Position numbers and translations under genes: made by a program | Shown: positions 12,045 to 21,240 of the stretch, piece after piece | Layout: the number at the start of each line of letters is the position of its first letter | Numbering within the stretch: position 1 is the stretch's first letter | Origin: Prorocentrum cordatum | Taxonomy: Eukaryota; Sar; Dinophyceae; Prorocentrales; Prorocentraceae | Reading direction: 5' to 3' | Assembly: GCA_963575745.1 (NCBI GenBank) | Contig: CAUYUJ010011203.1 | Coordinates: 110,514 to 174,513, forward strand | Length of the DNA: 64,000 nt | Notes under the pieces: generated by a model | Told to the model about the DNA's origin: nothing | What the model saw: only the letters and a program-made list of their open reading frames with translations | Database searches by the model: none

Positions 12045-12255
12045 TGATGGGACGCACGGGGACATACTAGGTACCACCATAACAGATAGTATCTATAACA
12101 GATAGTATCCCCATCTTGTAGTAGATCGATTCCCAAGCGGTGTGGCCAGAAAGCGCCCGCCACGACGCACACACTACTCAATCTCTCGGTGCGCGCGTCG
12201 CCCCTGGGGGGCGACGAACACATATTATCAGTATGTTGGGGCGACGCCGACCTAA
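12045..12255 (+). repeat. Dispersed repeat R7, copy 1
   Basis: Matches 31339-31560. Shared blocks in order are GGGACGCACRGRGACATACTA, CCCATCTTGTAG, GGCCAGAAARCGCCC, ACGACGCA, CTCTCGGTGCGCGCGTCGC and a CGACG…ACATAT end. This copy also has the direct repeat AACAGATAGTATC twice. Confidence 0.8.
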
Positions 12256-12600
12256 TGCTTCGCGAATAACTGTCCTAATTATCGTCTCAGTGTGGCCTCG
12301 GATGTGGAGGTGGCTAAGCGATGAAGCTGCTCTCCGAGCTTGGCTGCCATCTCCTCTTCTGCACCGGACACTCGATTGCGCCACTGGCATTCATGGCCTA
12401 GATCATGAGCCGTTTCCTTGCCAGCGGTCCCCTGACCTTGGTGAGCGGCGTATTCGGGGTCATGGCTGCTAAGATGGGAATGAACTGAGAAGTGCGGAAG
12501 TTCGCAATCCTGGGCAGGGTCGTCAGCGCGACATACAGGAGACTGCTCTCGGAGAGTCCCCCACGATAGGCACGTCCGTGCTCCCATGGAAACACTCGTG
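12256..12600. other. No gene recognised
   Basis: Non-repetitive sequence; overlapping frames on both strands show no domain. Confidence 0.4.
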
Positions 12601-12655
12601 CCCGCGCTGGAGGACGAGGAGGATGAGGAGGAAAGGAGACAGAAGAGGAGTAGGA

Positions 12656-12689
<34 letters not shown>

Positions 12690-13060
12690 GAGGAGGACAA
12701 GAAGTAGGACGACGAGGAGGAGGAGGAGGAGGAGGAGGAGGAGCAGCAGGAGGAGCAGGAGGGCTCCCCCCCCGCAGCGCGGCGCACAGGGCAGGCGCCG
12801 TTCCCGCTCGGACAGCCGCCGCTCCACCTCGCCCGTCTCCCGCAGCAGCTCCGCCCTCGAGGGCTCCTCCTCGGTCCACCTGCGTTGGCGGGGCTCAGGG
12901 GGGAGGCGAGGAGGGGGGAGATGACGCAGCAGGCGCGTGCGTGCGCCTCCCCGCCTGCGCAAGAAAACAAAGAGGGAGGAGAGAAGAGGGAGAAGGGGGC
13001 GGAGGCAGGAGGAGGGGAGGAGGGAGGAGAGACGAGGGAGAAGCGTCTCGGTGTTCTCGC
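12601..13060. repeat. Purine-rich GGA/GAC tract
   Basis: Interrupted GAGGA, GACGAGGAC and GGAGGAGGA runs at 12610-12765 and 12960-13045, with about 190 bp of GC-rich sequence between. Confidence 0.8.
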
Positions 13061-13540
13061 GCAGTGGAGTCGGGCTGGGTGGCGCAAATACCACTCAAGG
13101 GAGAGGAAGCAGGCAAGCCCGGGCTAGGCGAAGGTCATCCTTCGGCCCTCGGACTCGAGTCAACATGCCTCGAACCCTGAATCACAGTGCCCCGAGTTCA
13201 AAATGCCTCGAGGCCTCGGTTTCCCCAGGAGCTCACGACGCCCCAAGGCCCACCTCTGGTGTCTCGCCCTTACGGGGTCTGGTCCTGGCTGCGCCCCTCG
13301 TGTTGTCTTTGCCATTCCCAGACCGACGCCTGGGGGCTGTTTTTGGTGACCTGGACGGGGGTTCCGTCGTGGTCCTTCGGGGCCACTCTCCATGCCGAGT
13401 CGACTTCTGACAGCCCCCGGGGGTCGCCGAGCGGCGGCCTCTCGGACGCCGAACATTGCGGAGGGCGAGCGGCGCGCGTCTGCTGCAGCCGCCAAGAAGC
13501 CGACAACGAGCACGAGGGCGTGGCGGAAGGAAGGCGGCAA
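13061..13540. other. No gene recognised
   Basis: Complex GC-rich DNA. TGCCTCGA occurs twice at 13165-13210. No coding candidate stands out. Confidence 0.4.
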
Positions 13541-13690
13541 GGTGAGAAGGCGGGGTGCCTTGTAAGAGGGCGCGGGGTTCTTCAAGAAGGCCCGGGGGCT
13601 TCTGCGACACTGGCCGCAGGAGGGCAAGATGCCCCGTGACCCTGCCAAGAAGGCCCCTGCCTGCACAGAAGCCCCCAGACTCATTAGAAC
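13541..13690. repeat. Inverted-motif repeat R5, copy 2 (diverged)
   Basis: Blocks of AGAAGGCGGGG, CAAGAAGGCCCGGGGGCTTC and AAGAAGGCCCC resemble the 10.1-kb copy, but the closing palindrome is lost. Confidence 0.5.
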
Positions 13691-13735
13691 GCCGCCCCCC
13701 TGGCACCACCCCTTGTTGTGCGCGCCGCCGACGGA

Positions 13736-13905
13736 GGGGGGAGGAGGAGGAGGAGGAGGAGGAGGAGGAGGAGGAGGAGGAGGAGGAGAAGGAGGAGGAG
13801 GAGGAGAAGGTAGAGGAGAAGGAGGAGGAGCTGGGGGAGGAGGACAAGGAGGAGAAGGAGATTAGGGAGAGAAAGGATTCGGAGGAGAGAGGAGGCAGTG
13901 GAGGA
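13736..13905. repeat. (GGA)n microsatellite
   Basis: GGA triplets at 13738-13800, then GGAGAAGGT-type interrupted copies. It carries Gly-, Glu- or Arg-rich frames of no gene value. Confidence 0.95.
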
Positions 13906-13974
13906 TAGGAAGACGAGGACGATGAACGGGTCTAGGTCGTCCTCCTCCTTCCTGAAGCGGCCCAAGGAAACAAT

Positions 13975-14125
13975 AAACACAAATCCAAATATTCCCAACA
14001 TTTCCCCACACTTTCTGGATGTTCGTCTTCCCCTCCACTTCCCGTGTTTTCCGCATGTTCCTGGGAATCGGCGACTCTTTTTGTCTATGTGTGTGTCCCT
14101 TCCTGACCTCGCAGGATCTGCCAGC
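13975..14125 (+). repeat. Dispersed repeat R9, copy 1
   Basis: Aligns with 53010-53150. Shared blocks are GTCTTCCCC…CCACTTC, GTGTTTTCC, CTGGGAATCGRCGA and TGTCTRTGTGTGTG. It is less GC-rich than its surroundings. The match extends over roughly 130 bp. Confidence 0.72.
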
Positions 14126-14520
14126 ACACCATCGGGAACTCGGATCAGCGTTGCAGCGGGCATGGAATCGGACCGCGCGGGCACGGCGCAGAAACCGAAT
14201 TGGACCGCCGCGCCACGAGGCACAACTAAGCCGTGCAGGTATCGGGCGGCATCGGATCGTCGGAACATCGCGGAGCAGGGCGAATGGAGTTAACGGCAAT
14301 TCGACGTCAATCCCTGGACCCCTCTAGGGGTCCGAACGCACACTTGTTTCCCGAGCTGCGTCCAACTGTAGCGACAAGCGACGTTTACACCGCACGGTTT
14401 TGGGACTTGGGTCGTTCTCCGATGACCTCTCGGGCGGCCGAGGCCTCCGAAGTCCCAAGACCGTGTGATGACGGAGCGCACGGTGAGGTCTCCTGGCTCC
14501 TGAGTCCGCGTGCCCGCCTG
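14126..14520. other. No gene recognised
   Basis: Complex sequence with no clear repeat partner in the window. Confidence 0.4.
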
Positions 14521-15060
14521 CTCGCCGCCTCCTCCTCCTCCTCCTCCTCCTCCTCCTTCGGCCTCCCCGCGCCCCTCCTCGGCCTCCCCGCGTCTTCGTG
14601 ACCTCGGCCTACCCCTCCCCGCGTCCTCGCGAGCCCTCCTTCGCCCTCCCCGACTCCTCCTCGGCCCCCCCCCGCCCCTCTGGGCGGAGCGCCCTGCCAC
14701 GCCCGCCCCGCCGCTCCCGCTCCCGCGCAGGCGGCTGCCTCCAACACCGGCGTCGTCGTCGGCGTCGGCGCCCGCGCTGCTGCGTTCGCGCGCCCGTCGT
14801 CGTCGTGTCGCTCGTCGTCCCTCGCCGTCGCCGCTCGTCCTCGTTACCGTCAGCATCGGCGGCCTCGTGCCCCTGCGCGAGAACGCGCGAGGCCAGCTTG
14901 GAATCCTCCCGTCCTCCTGCTGCCCTCCTCCCGCTCTCCTCCGCCTGTCCGCCTCTTCCTGCCCCTCTTCACTTTCTTATCGCCTCCTGCCCGGCAGGTC
15001 CTCCTCCTCCCCTTCGACAGTCCTCCTCCCCCCGCCCTTCCCCATACTCCCCCTGCCCCA
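14521..15060. repeat. C/T-rich tract with TCC runs and CCCTCC interruptions
   Basis: Pure TCC at 14528-14557, then C-rich sequence with CGTCG triplets at 14752-14815. The composition is strongly strand-asymmetric, so long frames on both strands are Pro-, Ser-, Arg- or Ala-rich. Confidence 0.75.
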
Positions 15061-15655
15061 CAACACTGATAAAAATCAGTGGCGACTGCCACGACCCAAT
15101 ACTGAGACGATGGGCCGTAGCGAAGATGGCAGGGGTCGGTGAAAACAGGTCCTCGGCAACATTGCTGCGTGAATCTTTCGCGCGGATGGCATTCACGACG
15201 ACCACAAAGAAACACCTCCAGCTCTATGTCCACCTGGCCGCTCATTTCACCTCCTGTCCCCCGCGGCAGCAAACCTCATCAATGGCGCGGCCACCTGACC
15301 CTCAACTCGTAGAGTTCCCGCGAATTCTTCTCCACCTCGCGCGGCACTCGGCAGACTGACAACCCGCGACAGGGATGGAGACCCTGCTAGCACTCACGAG
15401 GCAGATCGCTCGACGCCAGGAATGCCCGAGGGCCTTTTGGGCACCCGTGGGTTCTTCGGCGGACCTGTCAAAGAGAGTTGCGTAAGGAGAGGGGGGGGGC
15501 GCCACCCGCGTCAACTTCGGCACTCCCCACGAGCTGTGGGCCATGTTAATCGGCGGAGCGCGCAAGGGGAAGTAGGCTTTGGGGCAGCGTTGAGTTCCTT
15601 GGGGGGGCGCGGGGCCAGCCAAGGGCCCACCCTTCTTTTGACCAGCAGCTTCCAG
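15061..15655. other. No gene recognised
   Basis: Mixed-composition sequence. Minus-strand frames at 14850-15272 and 15302-15622 show no domain. Confidence 0.4.
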
Positions 15656-15845
15656 GATTGCAGCAGCACGGCCTGAAAGGCCCCCAAGAGGTCTTCAAGA
15701 GGCGCCCAAGAGACCCTTCAGATGCCCCAAGGAGCCAAAGAGGCTCACAGCCACCAAAAGGCCCAAAGACGCACAAAAGAAAACCTCCAAGGGGCCTTCA
15801 AGAAACATCCCAACCGACTCCGAGAGGTACCCAGGGTGCCCTTAC
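15656..15845 (+). repeat. ~11-bp AAGAGG array A1 (short)
   Basis: AAGA or CAAGAGG motifs recur every 10-12 bp, separated by C-rich bases, as in the larger arrays at 18.3, 32.5, 45.2 and 56.5 kb. The 3' half becomes A-rich (CAAAAGGCCCAAAGACG). Confidence 0.75.
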
Positions 15846-16365
15846 TCTAGCCCACTGAGGCTGCCCAAGGTATCCCAACGATGCCACGATCCCCCTGTAA
15901 GAACAGCTCCCCTGGACATCGTGACGGAAGGGCCTGAGGAGATACGCGAAGGGTTGAGAATTGAGGTCACGCAGCGGGGAACTGGACCCCGCCCTCCAAG
16001 TTGAAGCCAACGCATAGGAGGTGCGCGGGCGGGAGGGCACCCAGCCAAGAGCCCAATGCGCCCGTCAGCTCCCAAGGGGCCAACCAGCCATGAGCACCCC
16101 ATGCGCCTCTCGACGAGGCCTGCAGGCCACCGAACTCCGCGATCGGCACCGCACGACTCGCGACGCGCTGCGGCCTCCGCGCCCTCGCGCCACCGTCCCG
16201 GGAGGGGGGACGTCCCGGCGGCCACGCCACGGGGTGCCAAGTCAGACCATCCTCGCGCCACAGAGCGCCAACGTGTGCGTGCCAGCCGAAGCCCTCAAGC
16301 GCGGCGCGGGCAGCGCAAGGAGGGCCCACACGGGCTGCGCGCCATCGGTGGAGCTGAGCGGGGTG
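15846..16365. other. No gene recognised
   Basis: GC-rich sequence up to the first CA repeat. Frames on both strands are open but unrecognised. Confidence 0.4.

Positions 16366-16366
<1 letters not shown>

Positions 16367-16403
<37 letters not shown>
16367..16403. repeat. (CA)n microsatellite
   Basis: About 18 CA dinucleotides. A second block, (CA)n with one CG interruption, is at 16603-16637. Confidence 0.97.
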
Positions 16404-16407
<4 letters not shown>

Positions 16408-16639
16408 GCGGTCGCGGCCTCGCGCGTAGCGACGAGGCGGAGAAAGTCAGGTGCAACGGCTGGAGCCCCGCGCGCGCCAAGCTCAGAGGGAGCGGCAGTA
16501 TATGCCATCCGGGCGTGGATGGCCGGAGAAAAGGGAGGACGAACCGACCACCGACGGGGGAGGTCTTGCGCTGAGAGTGCAGCAACGACACGACAAGCCA
16601 GTAACACACACACACACACGCACACACACACACACTGGG

Positions 16640-17110
16640 CCAACACAGGTGCTGAGGATCATGAGAGAATAGGGCACAAAAAGGACGCACGCGCCCAGCC
16701 ACGTGCGTGAGCGCGTCCCCAAAATCGCGAGGCCACCATGGTGTCGCGAACGTTTGCGCCGCGCGCTCTCACGAAACCCGTGCGACTCATGTGCGCGTAC
16801 GTCGTCTCCGCTTTGCTCCCGAGTAGGCCAGAGAAGGTACCTTGGCGGACGCTGGCGGAAGTGAAACGCAAACTGGCGGAAACAAAACTCGGCGCCCCAG
16901 GAAGAGTCAACGTTGTTGGTTCCAGGGCTTCCGCACTCTCCCACTTAGAGAGAGGGCAGCGGAAGGCCGCGAGGCGCGAGGCTGGACAACCTTCCTCTTC
17001 GACTATCTGCGGAGGCGTCGACAACCTTCCTCCACGACACGCCGTCGCCGACCGCCTTCAAAGAGGCCCCCTGGTTGCCTCGGGCCAGCGCGCGGGCCAG
17101 AAAGCAGCCT
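16640..17110. other. No gene recognised
   Basis: Complex sequence with no repeat partner. A plus-strand frame at 16738-17112 looks non-repetitive but has no known motif. Confidence 0.4.
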
Positions 17111-17400
17111 AAACTGTCCGAGGACCGCGATCATTTCTCCTCCTCCTCTTCCTCCTCCTCCTCCTTCCCCTCTTCCTGCTGTTCCGTCGATGATGGCATG
17201 AACATCGCACCAACGCTGCGACCCCATCCCCAGGACCGGGCAATCAAAATAGGATGTGCAGGACCAGAGTAGGCAAAAAAGACCGACAGACCTCCAAGGG
17301 TCGGGGCAACTAGGTCCCACGGCACCTTGGGGGGAGTGAGAGGAGAGAGAGGCAAGAGGAGAGAGAGGCAAGAGGAGAGAGAGGCAAGACAGAAGGCCTT
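17111..17400. repeat. TCC run and a 16-17-bp purine minisatellite
   Basis: TCC triplets at 17138-17165. At 17345-17395 three tandem copies of GAGAGAGAGGCAAGAG-type units occur, ending in GAAGGCCTTCT beside the next element. Confidence 0.85.
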
Positions 17401-17404
17401 CTGG

Positions 17405-17489
17405 TTATGTCAGGCGTGTCCTCCTACAAACAACTCGTCCCAAGACTATGTTTGACGATCCCTCCTGTAGAGGGACAGGCCCGACTTAA
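17405..17489 (+). mobile_element. MITE-M copy 1 (Mutator-like ends)
   Basis: The left end GTCAGGCGTGTCC and right end GGACAGGCCCGACTTAA are inverted relative to each other. The interior has CCAAGACTATGTTTGA, shared with the 40.5-kb copy. Flanks CCTTCTGG (17397-17404) and CCTTATGG (17490-17497) match at 7 of 8 bases, consistent with an 8-9-bp target duplication. At 85 bp it is the shortest copy. Confidence 0.78.
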
Positions 17490-17688
17490 CCTTATGGGGA
17501 ACAAGCGGATAAGGTTAAGGGGGAGCAAGACGGCAAGACGTTGGCGGCGCGTGGGAGCGTCGGCTGCGGGAGGTGCGTTGGCGCGCCATGCCTCCGCGGC
17601 TAGCGCACGCCGACACGGGATGGCGCAAGGGCCTCTCCCTTCTCCCACCGGGAAGCCCCAGAAGATGGCTCCCAAGTCTAGCCTCACG

Positions 17689-17735
17689 TCGGGCACGTCT
17701 CCCAACAGGCGGATTTTGGAGGAACAAGTGGCACG
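17689..17735 (+). mobile_element. Solo left end of a MITE-M element
   Basis: CGTCGGGCACGTCTCCC followed by ACAGGCGGATTTTGGAGGA matches the left 45 bp of the 30.6-kb and 55.0-kb copies. No right end follows; the G-rich satellite begins instead. Confidence 0.6.
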
Positions 17736-17754
17736 CGCGCCCTGGCTCTTGCAC

Positions 17755-18070
17755 AGAAGCGAAGGGGGAGGGGGCGGAGGGGGCGCGCTGGCTGGTGCAT
17801 GGGGTGATGGAGGGGGCGCTCGGGATGGGGGTGTCGGGGCGGAGGGGGCGCGTTGGCTGGTGGATGGGGGGATGCCGAGGGGACGCTCGGGGTGGGGGGG
17901 GGGCGGTGCCGTGCCGAGATGCATGGGTCAGGGCGGAGGGGGCGGTGGCGCGCCCAAACAAAGGGGTCGGGGCGGAGGGGGCGCGATGTCTGAAGGGCGC
18001 GGGGGATGCGGAGTGGGCGCGCGCGGAAGGGACGGAGAGGGCGGTGCCGCGACAAAATAAAGGAGCCAGG
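17755..18070 (+). repeat. G-rich satellite S1, block 1
   Basis: Units contain GGCGGAGGGGGCGCGCTGGCTGG, a run of G with GATGCGG, and a closing CAAANAAAGGGGTCGGGG. The same unit makes up 19057-19785. Translated frames give Gly/Arg-rich peptides of repeated form, not a protein. Confidence 0.88.
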
Positions 18071-18104
18071 TCAGAGGGGTGCGCCGCGCCGAAATTCGCC
18101 GGCC

Positions 18105-18860
18105 CAACGGGCCAGAGGCGTGCTAAGATCTCCGGTAACTGGTTAACAATTGTATTGTATTGTACTAGTTCGCGCGCGCGGGGCGGCCCCTGGGGGTCCC
18201 CCGGCGAAAAGTACCCCGCCCGCCGCCTGGGAAGGTCCCGCCCGGTTCAACTCAGAGATGGTTTTCCTTCTGGGTGCGGCCTCTCAGGCCGCCCTGAGCG
18301 CGCCAAGAGTGCCCCAAGAGGCCCCCAAGATTGCTCAAGAGGCCCCCGAGACGTTCAAAGAGCGCTCCAAGGCGCCGAAGATGACCCCAAGACGGCCCAA
18401 GAGACCCCCAAGACAGCCGAAGAGGCCTTCAAGACGCCCCAAGAGCCTTCCAAGAGGCCTCCGAAGAGGGCCCCAAGAGGCCAAAATCGTTGATTTTCAT
18501 TGGTTTTTCCGATGTTTTTTGCGTTCTGGCTTTTTCGGCTTCCGGACGCTCCAAGACGACCCAAGAGGCGCCCAAGATCGCTCCAAGACGGCCCACGAAG
18601 CTCCCAAGACGGCCCCGAAACGGCCCAAGAGGGCCCCCAAGACGGCCCAAGTGCCGCCCAAGACGGACCAAGAGGCCCCAAGACGGGCCCAAGAGGGGCT
18701 CAAGAGGGATACAGAGAACTGAAAAATCGAGCCCTCCGCCCCAGAAGCCGCCCAGGAGGTCCCAAAGAGGCCCCAAGAGACCCCCAAGAGGCCCCCAAGA
18801 CGCCCCAAGAGGCGCCCAAGAGGCCCAAAAGAGGCCCCAAGAACCCCGTGGAACGAACGA
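18105..18860 (+). repeat. Composite ~11-bp array A2 with head module
   Basis: The head 18100-18205 reads GGCCCAACGGGCCAGAGGCG…TGCTAAGA…CGGCCCCTGGGGGTCCCC and matches 56357-56445. About 80 bp later an array of AAGA motifs every 10-12 bp runs to about 18850, split by a T-rich linker (18487-18550) starting GTTGATTTTCATTGG. The same linker appears in array A4, and the same CTCCGCCCC…GCCCAGGAGG internal marker in A3 and A7. Confidence 0.85.
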
Positions 18861-19056
18861 TTCCCCCGCCACCCCCACAGACGGTCGCCACGAATCGACA
18901 CGAACCTGTTCCACCAGGGCATCTTCACCACAAAAGGCCGAACGCAACGACTCAACAAAAAAAAAAGCCCCCGCTCCCTGCAGCTCCGCACTGCCGACGA
19001 CCTCTCATCCAGTCGACCGCGGTGCGCAATACGGGCCGGCGGAATGAGCGAAGCGA

Positions 19057-19785
19057 TTAAATAAATGGGTCGGGGCGGAGGGGCGCGCTGGCTTGTGAGT
19101 GGGTGGGTGGGGGGGGGGGGGCGTGACAAAAAGGGTCGGGGCGGAGGGGCGCGCTGGCTGGTGGGTGGGGGGGATGCGGGGGGGGCGCGCGCGGAGGGAG
19201 TGGGGGCCGCGCCGAAATAAAGGGGTCGCGGGGCGGAGGGGCGCGCTGGCTGGCAACTAGGGGGATGCGGGGGGGGGGGGGGGGGGGGCGTGCCGAAATA
19301 TAGGCGTCGGGGCGGAGGGGCGCGCTGGCTGGTGGGCGGGGGGATGCGGAGGGGGTGTTCCGTTCCCAAATAAATGGGTCGGGCCGGAGGGGTGTTCCGC
19401 GCCGAGGGGCGCGCTGGCTGGCGGGCGGCGGCGGGGCGCGGAGGGGGCGTGCCGTGCCGAACTAAAACCTCTGGGCAAAGAGGTGTGCCGTGCCGAAATA
19501 AACGGTGTCGGGGCGGAGGGCGCGCTGGCTGGTGGGCGGGGGGAATGCGGATGGGGTGTGCAATGCCGAAATACACTCGTCGGGGCGGAGGGGTGTGCCG
19601 TGCCGAAATAAATGGGTCGGGGCGGAGGGGCGCGCTGGCTGGTGGGTGGGGCGGGGGGGATGCGGAAGGGGCGCGGAGGGGGTGCGCCGTGCCGAAATAA
19701 AGGGATCTGGGCGGAGGCGGAGGGGCGCGCTGGCGGGTGGAATGCGCGGGTGATGGAGTGGGTGCCGTGCCGATAAAATGGCCGG
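19057..19785 (+). repeat. G-rich satellite S1, block 2 (about ten units)
   Basis: The short A+T motif GCCGAAATAAATGGGTCGG or a variant recurs at about 19057, 19127, 19212, 19293, 19365, 19456, 19493, 19566, 19602 and 19692, spacing 36-90 bp. Between motifs lies GGGGCGCGCTGGCTGGTGGG and long G runs. With block 1 it flanks array A2, so A2 appears inserted into one satellite. Confidence 0.92.
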
Positions 19786-19931
19786 AGCTCTAGACACCCT
19801 GCGCAAGAGAAAAATTAGACATTGCAGAAGCAAATACACAACAATAAACAAAACTAGGAAACAAATCGCCCCCAGGCTATATTTCTACTATGTTTGGATA
19901 TTCCTCCTGTAGAGGCACGCGCATAAGTCGA
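19786..19931 (+). mobile_element. MITE-M copy 3 (worn left end)
   Basis: Right end CCTCCTGTAGAGGCACGCGCATAAGTCG is a mutated MITE-M end. The interior AACAAATCGCCC is shared with the 55.0-kb copy. The left end is not recognisable. It marks the edge of the satellite. Confidence 0.6.
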
Positions 19932-19934
19932 ACC

Positions 19935-21240
19935 ATGGTACCCTCGCCCGCCGAGGCCAAGCGAAGGCACCCAGGGCCGTTCTGGGGGCCGCGCGTGGAT
20001 TCCAACCAGGCAATGGGAGGTTTGCCCCATCAAGTGGCGGCGGTCGCATGTTGTCTGACCCTCGCCCCCCCATCAATCCACCCACCGCTCCACGATGATT
20101 CGGCATTGAGCGCGGTAGAATGGTGACTGGGCTGAGAAATAAACTGGCATAGGCTGCGAGCTGGAACACGGAAGGGCAGCGGCTGTAGCTGCGAGCAGCG
20201 TGCACAGGTGCAACGGTTGTTGTTGCACGCCAGGCGTTCACGATGAGGCACCTAGCGCGCAGCGCTGAGTTAGCGACGCCGCTTGCCGCGGCTTCCCCAG
20301 CAATCGCCAGGGCAACCAGCGGCGGTCGTGCCTCTACTCCACCGACAGCCCATGCCCACGCCCGCCAATGTTGAGAGCCACAGGCCGACATATAGAATTG
20401 GACGTAGCGAGCTGCAGGCGGGGTAACGACTGGCCCACGGCGCGGTGAAACCTGCCCGCAACGATTGCGGTTGCCAGAGGAACGCAGCATGGCGAGACTA
20501 GGGCGCGAGCGGATTGCAGGCGAGCAGCGGCGGGCGCAGCTGAAAGCTGAACGCACACGGGCAACGAAATATGTTTGAGGATGCTCGCGCAAGATCTGAA
20601 GCACCTGGGTTGGGGCCGCCGCTTACCGCGGTTGCCCTGGCGCCAGCCATCACCGGGGCAGCCAGCGGTCGAGGTGCCCCTCCTCCTATGACGCCCTCCA
20701 CCCAGCCGCCCGACGCCCCCCGCGGGCGCAAGGAGGAAAAAAGGTTTGAAGTGTGTTGCAGTGAGGGGGAGGTGGAGCCAGAAGGGGACGATGGTTGGTT
20801 GAGAGCCTCCTCGCGGCCTCCGGGATAGTTGGCTCTTCGCGCCGTCGCCACCGAGGCCCGCGCGCGCGCTGGCGATGACGGGCACCCACCGAAGAGGCGC
20901 ATGAGAGCGCTCAACCCAGTGGCCTCTTGGAAATAGGTTGGCCCCACCCACCCCAGCATCCTCACAATGCGTGGGCATTTGACTCGCTGTGCGCGAGAAT
21001 GCCGCGGCGGGCTTGGGAGCCCTGCACTGACCGCGGACCCACTCGCATAGCGCGGCCTTGTCGTGGTTGCATGTGGCCGGCGGGCGAGAAAGCCGCGGCG
21101 GGCTTTGAAGCCCTGTGCGACCGCGGACCCACTGCAAAGCATAGCGACCTCTGCGACGCAGCAGGAATCGCCGTGTGGCGATGATATCTGCGGCACGTCG
21201 GACTAATCTCGCACAGACGAGAAAACGCGGCGGGAGTTGG
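19935..21240. repeat. Degenerate local repeats, no gene recognised
   Basis: GCCGCGGCGGGCTTKGGAGCCC…GACCGCGGACCCACT recurs at 21001 and 21092 (91 bp apart) with a third partial copy at 21226. TTRCCGCGG-GCCAGGG blocks at 20283 and 20617 are a second, wider-spaced pair. A minus-strand frame spans 20334-21617 through these repeats without any known motif. Confidence 0.55.

Noticed and set aside
16367-16637. LINE 3' ends at the two CA tracts, by analogy with 33.25 kb
   Set aside because: Sequence next to these CA runs has no similarity to the 3' region of the LINE.
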